A stretch of 64,000 bases of DNA from Ptiloglossa arizonensis (taxonomy: Eukaryota; Arthropoda; Insecta; Hymenoptera; Colletidae): contig NW_027478788.1 of NCBI RefSeq assembly GCF_051014685.1, positions 434,001-498,000 on the forward strand, read 5' to 3'. The position numbers and the translations under genes are program-made. The notes beneath the pieces were generated by a model that saw nothing but the letters and a program-made list of their open reading frames with translations, made no database searches and was not told the DNA's origin. This document shows, in pieces, positions 25,301-38,673 of this stretch. The number at the start of each line of letters is the position of its first letter. Position 1 is the stretch's first letter.

Positions 25301-25898
25301 GTACGCATACCGTTGTAATCGGGCGAGTTTCTACTTTCAGATGCAACAGAAATTTTGCGGATTGGTCAATCCGTTCGCGAGATATGGCAGTTTGGAGGTA
25401 AGAAACGCTCGAGAAACTCAAAATCTTCGCAGTTCTGATGCTCGACAAGCATAACTAGAACGGCCTAGGGGAAAAGTACGCACACCGTTGTAATCGGGCG
25501 AGTTTCTACTTTCAGATGCAACAGGAATTTTGCGGATTGGTCAATCCGTTCGCGAGATATGGCGGGTTTGGAGGTAAGCAACGCTTGAAGAACTCAAAAT
25601 TTTCGCAGTTCTGTTGCTCGAAACGAATAACTAGAACGGGCTAGGGGAAAAGTACGCATACCGTTGTAATTGGGCGAGTTTCTACTTTCAGATGCAACAG
25701 AAATTTTGCGGATTGGTCAATCCGTTCGCGAGATATGGCAGTTTGGATGTAAGAAACGCTTGCGAAACTCTAAATTTTCGCAGTTCTGATGCTCGAAACG
25801 AATAACTAGAACGGCCTAGGGGAAAAGTACGCATACCGTTGTAATCGGGCGAGTTTCTACTTTCAGATGCAACAGAAATTTTGCGGATTGGTCAATCC
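22398..25898. repeat. Mosaic segment containing a copied left-end block
   Basis: Monomers 135-139 (23448-24322) reproduce, in order, monomers 13-17 (2101-2975): the TACCTT type, the CGACAAGCAT type, the ACTCCAA/TTTCTCG type, the GAGATGC type and the GGAAG type. Private changes include ACTCAACATT near 23494 and AAATTTACGC near 24025. A third version lies at 31149-32198. The extra base of GGCGGGTTTGG at 25564-25566 shifts the frame by +1. No gene or foreign DNA was seen. Confidence 0.75.
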
Positions 25899-27823
25899 GT
25901 TCGCGAGATGTGGCAGTTTGGATGTAAGAAACGCTTGAGAAACACAAAATTTTCGCGGTTCTGATGCTCGAAACGAATAACAAGAACGGCCTAGGGGAAA
26001 AGTACGCACACCGTTGTAATCGGGCGAGTTTCTACTTTCAGATGCAACAGAAATTTTGCGGATTGGTCATTCCGTTCGCGAGATATGGCAGTTTGGAGGT
26101 AAGAAACGCTTGAGAAACTCAAAATTTTCGCAGTTCTGATGCTCGACAAGCATAACTAGAACGGCCTAGGGGAAAAGTACGCATAGTGTTGTAATCGGGC
26201 GAGTTTCTACTTTCAGATGCAACAGAAATTTTGCGGATTGGTCAATCCGTTCGCGAGATATGGCAGTTTGGAAGTAAGAAACGCTTGAGAAACTTAAAAT
26301 TTTCGCAGTTCTGATGCTCGAAACGAATAACTAGAACGGCCTAGGGGAAAAGTACGCATAGTGTTGTAATCGGGCGAGTTTCGACTTTCAGATGCAACAG
26401 AAATTTTGCGGATTGGTCAATCCGTTCGCGAGATATGGCAGTTTGGAGGTAAGCAACGCTTGAAAAACTCAAAATTTTCGCAGTTCTGTTGCTCGAAACG
26501 AATAACTAGAACGGGCTAGGGGAAAAGTACGCATACCGTTGTAATCGGGCGAGTTTCTACTTTCAGATGCAACAGAAATTTTGCGGATTGGTCAATCCGT
26601 TCGCGAGATATGGCAGTTTGGAGGTAAGAAACGCTTGAGAAACTCAAAATTTTCGCAGTTCTGATGCTCGAAACGAATAACTAGAACGGCCTAGGGGAAA
26701 AGTACGCATAGTGTTGTAATCGGGCGAGTTTCTACATTCAGATGCAACAGAAATTTTGCGGATTGGTCAATCCGTTCGCGAGATATGGCAGTTTGGAGGT
26801 AAGAAAGGCTCGAGAAACTCAAAATCTTCGCAGTTCTGATGCTCGAGAAGCATAACTAGAACGGCCTAGGGGAAAAGTACGCACACCGTTGTAATCGGGC
26901 GAGTTTCTACTTTCAGATGCAACAGAAATTTTGCGGATTGGTCAATCCGTTCGCAAGATATGGCAGTTTGGAGGTAAGCAACGCTTGAAAAACTCAAAAT
27001 TTTCGCAGTTCTGTTGCTCGAAACGAATAACTAGAACGGGCTAGGGGAAAAGTACGCATACCGTTGTAATTGGGCGAGTTTCTACTTTCAGATGCAACAG
27101 AAATTTTGCGGATTGGTCAATCCGTTCGCGAGATATGGCAGTTTGGATGTAAGAAACGCTTGAGAAACTCAAAATTTTCGCAGTTCTGATGCTCGAAACG
27201 AATAACTAGAACGGCCTAGGGGAAAAGTACGCATACCGTTGTAATCGGGCGAGTTTCTACTTTCAGATGCAACAGAAATTTTGCGGATTGGTCAATCCGT
27301 TCGCGAGATATGGCAGTTTGGAGGTAAGAAACGCTTGAGAAACTCAAAATTTTCGCAGTTCTGATGCTCGACAAGCATAACTAGAACGGCCTAGGGGAAA
27401 AGTACGCACACCGTTGTAATCGGGCGAGTTTCTACTTTCAGATGCAACAGGAATTTTGCGGATTGGTCAATCCGTTCGCGAGATATGGCAGTTTGGAGGT
27501 AAGCAACGCTTGAAAAACTCAAAATTTTCGCAGTTCTGTTGCTCGAAACGAATAACTAGAACGGGCTAGGGGAAAGGTACGCATACCGTTGTAATTGGGC
27601 GAGTTTCTACTTTCAGATGCAACAGAAATTTTGCGGATTGGTCAATCCGTTCGCGAGATATGGCAGTTTGGATGTAAGAAACGCTTGAGAAACTCAAAAT
27701 TTTCGCAGTTCTGATGCTCGAAACGAATAACTAGAACGGCCTAGGGGAAAAGTACGCATACCGTTGTAATCGGGCGAGTTTCTACTTTCAGATGCAACAG
27801 AAATTTTGCGGATTGGTCAATCC
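25899..27823. repeat. 11-mer HOR, copy 1 (1925 bp)
   Basis: Monomers 149-159. The unit begins with the GAGATGTGG / ACACAAAA / CAAGAACGG monomer and contains the diagnostic AACTTAAAAT (about 26292), TACATTCAG (about 26734), AAAGGCTCGAG with AATCTTCGC (about 26803-26830), CAGGAATT and GGGGAAAGGTACG (about 27570). Every marker recurs exactly 1925 bp downstream. Private changes against copy 2 that I spotted are at 26474, 26926 and 26955. Confidence 0.9.
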
Positions 27824-29748
27824 GTTCGCGAGATGTGGCAGTTTGGATGTAAGAAACGCTTGAGAAACACAAAATTTTCGCGGTTCTGATGCTCGAAACG
27901 AATAACAAGAACGGCCTAGGGGAAAAGTACGCACACCGTTGTAATCGGGCGAGTTTCTACTTTCAGATGCAACAGAAATTTTGCGGATTGGTCATTCCGT
28001 TCGCGAGATATGGCAGTTTGGAGGTAAGAAACGCTTGAGAAACTCAAAATTTTCGCAGTTCTGATGCTCGACAAGCATAACTAGAACGGCCTAGGGGAAA
28101 AGTACGCATAGTGTTGTAATCGGGCGAGTTTCTACTTTCAGATGCAACAGAAATTTTGCGGATTGGTCAATCCGTTCGCGAGATATGGCAGTTTGGAAGT
28201 AAGAAACGCTTGAGAAACTTAAAATTTTCGCAGTTCTGATGCTCGAAACGAATAACTAGAACGGCCTAGGGGAAAAGTACGCATAGTGTTGTAATCGGGC
28301 GAGTTTCGACTTTCAGATGCAACAGAAATTTTGCGGATTGGTCAATCCGTTCGCGAGATATGGCAGTTTGGAGGTAAGCAACGCTTGAAAAACTCAAATT
28401 TTTCGCAGTTCTGTTGCTCGAAACGAATAACTAGAACGGGCTAGGGGAAAAGTACGCATACCGTTGTAATCGGGCGAGTTTCTACTTTCAGATGCAACAG
28501 AAATTTTGCGGATTGGTCAATCCGTTCGCGAGATATGGCAGTTTGGAGGTAAGAAACGCTTGAGAAACTCAAAATTTTCGCAGTTCTGATGCTCGAAACG
28601 AATAACTAGAACGGCCTAGGGGAAAAGTACGCATAGTGTTGTAATCGGGCGAGTTTCTACATTCAGATGCAACAGAAATTTTGCGGATTGGTCAATCCGT
28701 TCGCGAGATATGGCAGTTTGGAGGTAAGAAAGGCTCGAGAAACTCAAAATCTTCGCAGTTCTGATGCTCGAGAAGCATAACTAGAACGGCCTAGGGGAAA
28801 AGTACGCACACCGTTGTAATCGGGCGAGTTTCTACTTTCAGATGCAACAGGAATTTTGCGGATTGGTCAATCCGTTCGCGAGATATGGCAGTTTGGAGGT
28901 AAGCAACGCTTGAAAAACTCAAAATTTTCGCAGTTCTGTTGCTCGAAACGAATAACTAGAACGGGCTAGGGGAAAAGTACGCATACCGTTGTAATTGGGC
29001 GAGTTTCTACTTTCAGATGCAACAGAAATTTTGCGGATTGGTCAATCCGTTCGCGAGATATGGCAGTTTGGATGTAAGAAACGCTTGAGAAACTCAAAAT
29101 TTTCGCAGTTCTGATGCTCGAAACGAATAACTAGAACGGCCTAGGGGAAAAGTACGCATACCGTTGTAATCGGGCGAGTTTCTACTTTCAGATGCAACAG
29201 AAATTTTGCGGATTGGTCAATCCGTTCGCGAGATATGGCAGTTTGGAGGTAAGAAACGCTTGAGAAACTCAAAATTTTCGCAGTTCTGATGCTCGACAAG
29301 CATAACTAGAACGGCCTAGGGGAAAAGTACGCACACCGTTGTAATCGGGCGAGTTTCTACTTTCAGATGCAACAGGAATTTTGCGGATTGGTCAATCCGT
29401 TCGCGAGATATGGCAGTTTGGAGGTAAGCAACGCTTGAAAAACTCAAAATTTTCGCAGTTCTGTTGCTCGAAACGAATAACTAGAACGGGCTAGGGGAAA
29501 GGTACGCATACCGTTGTAATTGGGCGAGTTTCTACTTTCAGATGCAACAGAAATTTTGCGGATTGGTCAATCCGTTCGCGAGATATGGCAGTTTGGATGT
29601 AAGAAACGCTTGAGAAACTCAAAATTTTCGCAGTTCTGATGCTCGAAACGAATAACTAGAACGGCCTAGGGGAAAAGTACGCATACCGTTGTAATCGGGC
29701 GAGTTTCTACTTTCAGATGCAACAGAAATTTTGCGGATTGGTCAATCC
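27824..29748. repeat. 11-mer HOR, copy 2 (1925 bp)
   Basis: Monomers 160-170 repeat 25899-27823 with only three differences noticed by eye (28399, 28851, 28880), implying roughly 99.8% identity. Individual monomers inside the unit differ from each other by several percent. This contrast between and within units is the defining signature of a recently amplified higher-order repeat. Part of the same unit reappears at 32724-33423. Confidence 0.9.
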
Positions 29749-31148
29749 GTTCGCGAGATGTGGCAGTTTGGATGTAAGAAACGCTTGAGAAACACAAAAT
29801 TTTCGCGGTTCTGATGCTCGAAACGAATAACAAGAACGGCCTAGGGGAAAAGTACGGACACCGTTGTAATCGGGCGAGTTTCTACTTTCAGATGCAACAG
29901 AAATTTTGCGGATTGGTCATTCCGTTCGCGAGATATGGCAGTTTGGAGGTAAGAAACGCTTGAGAAACTCAAAATTTTCGCAGTTCTGATGCTCGACAAG
30001 CATAACTAGAACGGCCTAGGGGAAAAGTACGCACACCGTTGTAATCGGGCGAGTTTCTACTTTCAGATGCAACAGAAATTTTGCGGATTGGTCAATCCGT
30101 TCGCGAGATATGGCAGTTTGGAGGTAAGCAACGCTTGAGAAACTCAAAATTTTCGCAGTTCTGTTGCTCGAAACGAATAACTAGAACGGGCTAGGGGAAA
30201 AGTACGCATACATTTGTAATCGGGCGAATTTCTACTTTCAGATGCAACAGAAATTTTGCGGATTGATCAATCCGTTCGCGAGATATGGCAGTTTGGATGT
30301 AAGAAACGCTCGAGAAACTCAAAATTTTCGCAGTTCTGATGCTCGAAACGAATAACTAGAACGGCCTAGGGGAAAAGTACGCATACCGTTGTAATCGGGC
30401 GAGTTTCTACTTTCAGATGCAACAGAAATTTTGCGGATTGGTCAATCCGTTCGCGAGATGTGGCAGTTTGGATGTAAGAAACGCTTGAGAAACACAAAAT
30501 TTTCGCGGTTCTGATGCTCGAAACGAATAACAAGAACGGCCTAGGGGAAAAGTACGGACACCGTTGTAATCGGGCGAGTTTCTACTTTCAGATGCAACAG
30601 AAATTTTGCGGATTGGTCATTCCGTTCGCGAGATATGGCAGTTTGGAGGTAAGAAACGCTTGAGAAACTCAAAATTTTCGCAGTTCTGATGCTCGACAAG
30701 CATAACTAGAACGGCCTAGGGGAAAAGTACGCACACCGTTGTAATCGGGCGAGTTTCTACTTTCAGATGCAACAGAAATTTTGCGGATTGGTCAATCCGT
30801 TCGCGAGATATGGCAGTTTGGAGGTAAGCAACGCTTGAGAAACTCAAAATTTTCGCAGTTCTGTTGCTCGAAACGAATAACTAGAACGGGCTAGGGGAAA
30901 AGTACGCATACATTTGTAATCGGGCGAATTTCTACTTTCAGATGCAACAGAAATTTTGCGGATTGATCAATCCGTTCGCGAGATATGGCAGTTTGGATGT
31001 AAGAAACGCTCGAGAAACTCAAAATTTTCGCAGTTCTGATGCTCGAAACGAATAACTAGAACGGCCTAGGGGAAAAGTACGCCCACGGTTGTAATCGGGC
31101 GAGTTTCTACTTTCAGATGCAACAGAAATTTTGCGAATTGTTCAATCC
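29749..31148. repeat. Tandem 4-mer (700 bp x 2) with perfect palindromes
   Basis: 29749-30448 and 30449-31148 are two copies of a four-monomer block: an ACACAAAA monomer with GTACGGACACC, a CGACAAGCAT monomer, a CATACATTTG monomer and a GATTGATCAATCC monomer. GTACGGACA occurs near 29848 and 30548. The GT-to-AT change in the junction dyad makes a perfect 16-bp palindrome at 30259 and 30959. The copies diverge at the last monomer, where the second has GCCCACGGTT (31081). A related block lies at 33424-34123. Confidence 0.85.
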
Positions 31149-34100
31149 GTTCGCGAGATATGGCAGTTTGGAGGTAAGCAACGCTTGAGAAACTCAAAAT
31201 TTTCGCAGTTCTGATGCTCGACAAGCATAACTAGAACGGGCTAGGGGAAAAGTACGCACACCGTTGTAGTCGGGCGAGTTTCTACTTTCAGATGCAACAG
31301 AAATTTTGCGGATTGGTCAATCCGTTCGCGAGATATGGCAGTTTGGAGGTAAGCAACGCTTGAAAAACTCCAAATTTTCGCAGTTCTGTTTCTCGAAACG
31401 AATAACTAGAACGGGCTAGGGGAAAAGTACGCATACCGTTGTAATCGGGCGAGTTTCTACTTTCAGATGCAACAGAAATTTTGCGGATTGGTCAATCCGT
31501 TCGCGAGATATGGCAGTTTGGAGGTAAGAAACGCTTGAGAAACTCAAAATTTTCGCAGTTCTGATGCTCGAAACGAATAACTAGAACGGCCTAGGGGAAA
31601 AGTACGCATAGTGTTGTAATCGGGCGAGTTTCTACTTTGAGATGCAACAGAAATTTTGCGGATTGGTCAATCCGTTCGCGAGATATGGCAGTTTGGAAGT
31701 AAGAAACGCTTGAGAAACTCAAAATTTTCGCAGTTCTGATGCTCGAAACGAATAACTAGAACGGCCTAGGGGAAAAGTACGCACAGTGTTGTAATCGGGC
31801 GAGTTTCTACCTTCAGATGCAACAGAAATTTTGCGGATTGGTCAATCCGTTCGCGAGATATGGCAGTTTGGAGGTAAGCAACGCTTGAGAAACTCAAAAT
31901 TTTCGCAGTTCTGATGCTCGACAAGCATAACTAGAACGGGCTAGGGGAAAAGTACGCACACCGTTGTAGTCGGGCGAGTTTCTACTTTCAGGTGCAACAG
32001 AAATTTTGCGGATTGGTCAATCCGTTCGCGAGATATGGCAGTTTGGAGGTAAGCAACGCTTGAAAAACTCAAAATTTTCGCAGTTCTGTTGCTCGAAACG
32101 AATAACTAGAACGGGCTAGGGGAAAAGTACGCATACCGTTGTAATCGGGCGAGTTTCTTCTTTCAGATGCAATAGAAATTTTGCGGATTGGTCAATCCGT
32201 TCGCGAGATATGGCAGTTTGGAGGTAAGAAACGCTTGAGAAACTCAAAATTTTCGCAGTTCTGATGCTCGAAACGAATAACTAGAACGGCCTAGGGGAAA
32301 AGTACGCATAGTGTTGTAATCGGGCGAGTTTCTACTTTCAGATGCAACAGAAATTTTGCGGATTGGTCAATCCGTTCGCGAGATATGGCAGTTTGGAGGT
32401 AAGCAACGCTTGAAAAACTCAAAATTTTCGCAGTTCTGTTGCTCGAAACGAATAACTAGAACGGGCTAGGGGAAAAGTACGCATACCGTTGTAATCGGGC
32501 GAGTTTCTACTTTCAGGTGCAACAGAAATTTTGCGGATTGGTCAATCCGTTCGCGAGATATGGCAGTTTGGAGGTAAGCAACGCTTGAAAAACTCAAAAT
32601 TTTCGCAGTTCTGTTGCTCGAAACGAATAACTAGAACGGGCTAGGGGAAAAGTACGCATACCGTTGTAATCGGGCGAGTTTCTACTTTCAGATGCAACAG
32701 AAATTTTGCGGATTGGTCAATCCGTTCGCGAGATATGGCAGTTTGGAGGTAAGAAACGCTTGAGAAACTCAAAATTTTCGCAGTTCTGATGCTCGAAACG
32801 AATAACTAGAACGGCCTAGGGGAAAAGTACGCATAGTGTTGTAATCGGGCGAGTTTCTACATTCAGATGCAACAGAAATTTTGCGGATTGGTCAATCCGT
32901 TCGCGAGATATGGCAGTTTGGAGGTAAGAAAGGCTCGAGAAACTCAAAATCTTCGCAGTTCTGATGCTCGAGAAGCATAACTAGAACGGCCTAGGGGAAA
33001 AGTACGCACACCGTTGTAATCGGGCGAGTTTCTACTTTCAGATGCAACAGGAATTTTGCGGATTGGTCAATCCGTTCGCGAGATATGGCAGTTTGGAGGT
33101 AAGCAACGCTTGAAAAACTCAAAATTTTCGCAGTTCTGTTGCTCGAAACGAATAACTAGAACGGGCTAGGGGAAAAGTACGCATACCGTTGTAATTGGGC
33201 GAGTTTCTACTTTCAGATGCAACAGAAATTTTGCGGATTGGTCAATCCGTTCGCGAGATATGGCAGTTTGGATGTAAGAAACGCTTGAGAAACTCAAAAT
33301 TTTCGCAGTTCTGATGCTCGAAACGAATAACTAGAACGGCCTAGGGGAAAAGTACGCATACCGTTGTAATCGGGCGAGTTTCTACTTTCAGATGCAACAG
33401 AAATTTTGCGGATTGGTCAATCCGTTCGCGAGATGTGGCAGTTTGGATGTAAGAAACGCTTGAGAAACACAAAATTTTCGCGGTTCTGATGCTCGAAACG
33501 AATAACAAGAACGGCCTAGGGGAAAAGTACGGACACCGTTGTAATCGGGCGAGTTTCTACTTTCAGATGCAACAGAAATTTTGCGGATTGGTCATTCCGT
33601 TCGCGAGATATGGCAGTTTGGAGGTAAGAAACGCTTGAGAAACTCAAAATTTTCGCAGTTCTGATGCTCGACAAGCATAACTAGAACGGCCTAGGGGAAA
33701 AGTACGCACACCGTTGTAATCGGGCGAGTTTCTACTTTCAGATGCAACAGAAATTTTGCGGATTGGTCAATCCGTTCGCGAGATATGGCAGTTTGGAGGT
33801 AAGCAACGCTTGAGAAACTCAAAATTTTCGCAGTTCTGTTGCTCGAAACGAATAACTAGAACGGGCTAGGGGAAAAGTACGCATACATTTGTAATCGGGC
33901 GAATTTCTACTTTCAGATGCAACAGAAATTTTGCGGATTGATCAATCCGTTCGCGAGATATGGCAGTTTGGATGTAAGAAACGCTCGAGAAACTCAAAAT
34001 TTTCGCAGTTCTGATGCTCGAAACGAATAACTAGAACGGCCTAGGGGAAAAGTACGCCCACGGTTGTAATCGGGCGAGTTTCTACTTTCAGATGCAACAG

Positions 34101-34998
34101 AAATTTTGCGAATTGTTCAATCCGTTCGCGAGATATGGCAGTTTGGAGGTAAGCAACGCTTGAGAAACTCAAAATTTTCGCAGTTCTGATGCTCGACAAG
34201 CGTAACTAGAACGGGCTAGGGGAAAAGTACGCACACCGTTGTAGTCGGGCGAGTTTCTACTTTCAGGTGCAACAGAAATTTTGCGGATTGGTCAATCCGT
34301 TCGCGAGATATGGCAGTTTGGAGGTAAGCAACGCTTGAAAAACTCAAAATTTTCGCAGTTCTGTTGCTCGAAACGAATAACTAGAACGGGCTAGGGGAAA
34401 AGTACGCATACCGTTGTAATCGGGCGAGTTTCTTCTTTCAGATGCAATAGAAATTTTGCGGATTGGTCAATCCGTTCGCGAGATATGGCAGTTTGGAGGT
34501 AAGAAACGCTTGAGAAACTCAAAATTTTCGCAGTTCTGATGCTCGAAACGAATAACTAGAACGGCCTAGGGGAAAAGTACGCATAGTGTTGTAATCGGGC
34601 GAGTTTCTACTTTGAGATGCAACAGATATTTTGCGGATTGGTCAATCCGTTCGCGAGATATGGCAGTTTGGAAGTAAGAAACGCTTGAGAAACTCAAAAT
34701 TTTCGCAGTTCTGATGCTCGAAACGAATAACTAGAACGGCCTAGGGGAAAAGTACGCATAGTGTTGTAATCGGGCGAGATTCTACTTTCAGATGCAACAG
34801 AAATTTTGCGGATTGGTCAATCCGTTCGCGAGATATGGCAGTTTGGAGGTAAGAAACGCTCGAGAAACTCAAAATTTTCGCAGTTCTGATGCTCGACAAG
34901 CATAACTAGAACGGCCTAGGGGAAAAGTACGCACACCGTTGTAATCGGGCGAGTTTCTTCTTTCAGATGCAATAGAAATTTTGCGGATTGGTCAATCC
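31149..34998. repeat. Mosaic of blocks found elsewhere in the array
   Basis: Three imported runs can be read. 31149-32198 (monomers 179-184) matches 23623-24672. 32724-33423 (188-191) matches part of the 11-mer HOR, including AAAGGCTCGAG near 32928. 33424-34123 (192-195) matches 30449-31148, with the GCCCACGG marker at 34056 and 31081, 2975 bp apart (17 units). The CTTCTTTCAGATGCAATAG variant appears near 32159, 34434 and 34959. The segment is a patchwork made by exchange at whole-monomer register. Confidence 0.75.
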
Positions 34999-37900
34999 GT
35001 TCGCGAGATATGGCAGTTTGGAGGTAAGAAACGCTTGAGAAACTCAAAATTTTCGCAGTTCTGATGCTCGAAACGAATAACTAGAACGGCCTAGGGGAAA
35101 AGTACGCATAGTGTTGTAATTGGGCGAGTTTCTACTTTCAGATGCAACAGAAATTTTGCGGATTGGTCAATCCGTTCGCGAGATATGGCAGTTTGGATGT
35201 AAGAAACGCTTGAGAAACTCAAAATTTTCGCAGTTCTGATGCTCGAAATGAATAACTAGAACGGCCTAGGGGAAAAGTACGCATACCGTTGTAATCGGGC
35301 GAGTTTCTACTTTCAGATGCAACAGAAATTTTGCGGATTGGTCAATCCGTTCGCGAGATGTGGCAGTTTGGATGTAAGAATCGCTTGAGAAACACAAAAT
35401 TTTCGCGGTTCTGATGCTCGAAACGAATAACGAGAACGGCCTAGGGGAAAAGTACGGACACCGTTGTAATCGGGCGAGTTTCTACTTTCAGATGCAACAG
35501 AAATTTTGCGGATTGGTCATTCCGTTCGCGAGATATGGCAGTTTGGAGGTAAGAAACGCTTGAGAAACTCAAAATTTTCGCAGTTCTGATGCTCGACAAG
35601 CATAACTAGAACGGCCTAGGGGAAAAGTACGCACACCGTTGTAATCGGGCGAGTTTCTACTTTCAGATGCAACAGAAATTTTGCGGATTGGTCAATCCGT
35701 TCGCGAGATATGGCAGTTTGGAGGTAAGCAACGCTTGAGAAACTCAAAATTTTCGCAATTCTGTTGCTCGAAACGAATAACCAGAACGGCCTAGGGGAAA
35801 AGTACGCATAGTGTTGTAATCGGGCGAGTTTCTACTTTCAGATGCAACAGAAATTTTGCGGATTGGTCAATCCGTTCGCGAGATATGGCAGTTTGGAGGT
35901 AAGAAACGCTTGAGAAACTCAAAATTTTCGCAGTTCTGATGCTCGAAACGAATAACTAGAACGGGCTAGGGGAAAAGTACGCATACCGTTGTAATCGGGC
36001 GAGTTTCTACCTTCAGATGCAACAGAAATTTTGCGGATTGGTCAATCCGTTCGCGAGATATGGCAGTTTGGAGGTAAGCAACGCTTGAGAAACTCAAAAT
36101 TTTCGCAGTTCTGATGATCGAAACGAATAACTAGAACGGGCTAGGGGAAAAGTACGCATACCGTTGTAATCGGGCGAGTTTCTACTTTCAGATGCAACAG
36201 AAATTTTGCGGATTGGTCAATCCGTTCGCGAGATATGGCAGTTTGGAGGTAAGCAACGCTTGAAAAACTCAAAATTTTCGCAGTTCTGTTGCTCGAAACG
36301 AATAACTAGAACGGGCTAGGGGAAAAGTACGCATACCGTTGTAATCGGGCGAGTTTCTACTTTCAGATGCAACAGAAATTTTGCGGATTGGTCAATCCGT
36401 TCGCGAGATATGGCAGTTTGGAGGTAAGAAACGCTTGAGAAACTCAAAATTTTCGCAGTTCTGATGCTCGAAACGAATAACTAGAACGGCCTAGGGGAAA
36501 AGTACGCATAGTGTTGTAATCGGGCGAGTTTCTGCTTTCAGATGCAACAGAAATTTTGCGGATTGGTCAATCCGTTCGCGAGATATGGCAGTTTGGAGGT
36601 AAGAAACGCTCGAGAAACTCAAAATCTTCGCAGTTCTGTTGCTCGAAACGAATAACTAGAACGGGCTAGGGGAAAAATACGCATACCGTTGTAATTGGGC
36701 GAGTTTCTACTTTCAGATGCAACAGAAATTTTGCGGATTGGTCAATCCGTTCGCGAGATATGGCAGTTTGGATGTAAGAAACGCTTGAGAAACTCAAAAT
36801 TTTCGCAGTTCTGATGCTCGAAATGAATAACTAGAACGGCCTAGGGGAAAAGTACGCATACCGTTGTAATCGGGCGAGTTTCTACTTTCAGATGCAACAG
36901 AAATTTTGCGGATTGGTCAATCCGTTCGCGAGATGTGGCAGTTTGGATGTAAGAATCGCTTGAGAAACACAAAATTTTCGCGGTTCTGATGCTCGAAACG
37001 AATAACAAGAACGGTCTAGGGGAAAAGTACGGACACCGTTGTAATCGGGCGAGTTTCTACTTTCAGATGCAACAGAAATTTTGCGGATTGGTCATTCCGT
37101 TCGCGAGATATGGCAGTTTGGAGGTAAGAAACGCTTGAGAAACTCAAAATTTTCGCAGTTCTGATGCTCGACAAGCATAACTAGAACGGCCTAGGGGAAA
37201 AGTACGCACACCGTTGTAATCGGGCGAGTTTCTACTTTCAGATGCAACAGAAATTTTGCGGATTGGTCAATCCGTTCGCGAGATATGGCAGTTTGGAGGT
37301 AAGCAACGCTTGAGAAACTCAAAATTTTCGCAATTCTGTTGCTCGAAACGAATAACCAGAACGGCCTAGGGGAAAAGTACGCATAGTGTTGTAATCGGGC
37401 GAGTTTCTACTTTCAGATGCAACAGAAATTTTGCGGATTGGTCAATCCGTTCGCGAGATATGGCAGTTTGGAGGTAAGAAACGCTTGAGAAACTCAAAAT
37501 TTTCGCAGTTCTGATGCTCGAAACGAATAACTAGAACGGGCTAGGGGAAAAGTACGCATACCGTTGTAATCGGGCGAGTTTCTACCTTCAGATGCAACAG
37601 AAATTTTGCGGATTGGTCAATCCGTTCGCGAGATATGGCAGTTTGGAGGTAAGCAACGCTTGAGAAACTCAAAATTTTCGCAGTTCTGATGATCGAAACG
37701 AATAACTAGAACGGGCTAGGGGAAAAGTACGCATACCGTTGTAATCGGGCGAGTTTCTACTTTCAGATGCAACAGAAATTTTGCGGATTGGTCAATCCGT
37801 TCGCGAGATATGGCAGTTTGCAGGTAAGCAACGCTTGAAAAACTCAAAATTTTCGCAGTTCTGTTGCTCGAAACGAATAACTAGAACGGGCTAGGGGAAG

Positions 37901-38673
37901 AGTACGCATACCGTTGTAATCGGGCGAGTTTCTACTTTCAGATGCAACAGAAATTTTGCGGATTGGTCAATCCGTTCGCGAGATATGGCAGTTTGGAGGT
38001 AAGAAACGCTTGAGAAACTCAAAATTTTCGCAGTTCTGATGCTCGAAACGAATAACTAGAACGGCCTAGGGGAAAAGTACGCACACAGTTGTAATCGGGC
38101 GAGTTTCTACTTTCAGATGCAACAGAAATTTTGCGGATTGGTCAATCCGTTCGCGAGATATGGCAGTTTGGATGTAAGAAACGCTTGAGAAACTCAAAAT
38201 TTTCGCAGTTCTGATGCTCGAAACGAATAACTAGAACGGCCTAGGGGAAAAGTACGCATACCGTTGTAATCGGGCGAGTTTCTACTTTCAGATGCAACAG
38301 AAATTTTGCGGATTGGTCAATCCGTTCGCGAGATGTGGCAGTTTGGATGTAAGAAACGCTTGAGAAACACAAAATTTTCGCGGTTCTGATGCTCGAAACG
38401 AATAACAAGAACGGCCTAGGGGAAAAGTACGCACACCGTTGTAATCGGGCGAGTTTCTACTTTCAGATGCAACAGAAATTTTGCGGATTGGTCATTCCGT
38501 TCGCGAGATATGGCAGTTTGGAGGTAAGAAACGCTTGAGAAACTCAAAATTTTCGCAGTTCTGATGCTCGACAAGCATAACTAGAACGGCCTAGGGGAAA
38601 AGTACGCACACCGTTGTAATCGGGCGAGTTTCTACTTTCAGATGCAACAGAAATTTTGCGGATTGGTCAATCC
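34999..38673. repeat. 21-monomer block A, copy 1
   Basis: Monomers 201-221 recur as 231-251 at an exact offset of 5250 bp (30 units). Shared linked markers include GCTCGAAATG, AAGAATCGC, GTACGGACA, CGCAATTCTG with AATAACCAG, CTGATGATCG, TTTCTGCTTTC, GGAAAAATACG and GGGGAAGAGTACG. I found three substitutions in 3675 bp: 35432, 37821 and 38079. That implies about 99.9% identity and a very recent duplication, or an assembly duplication. Confidence 0.9.
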
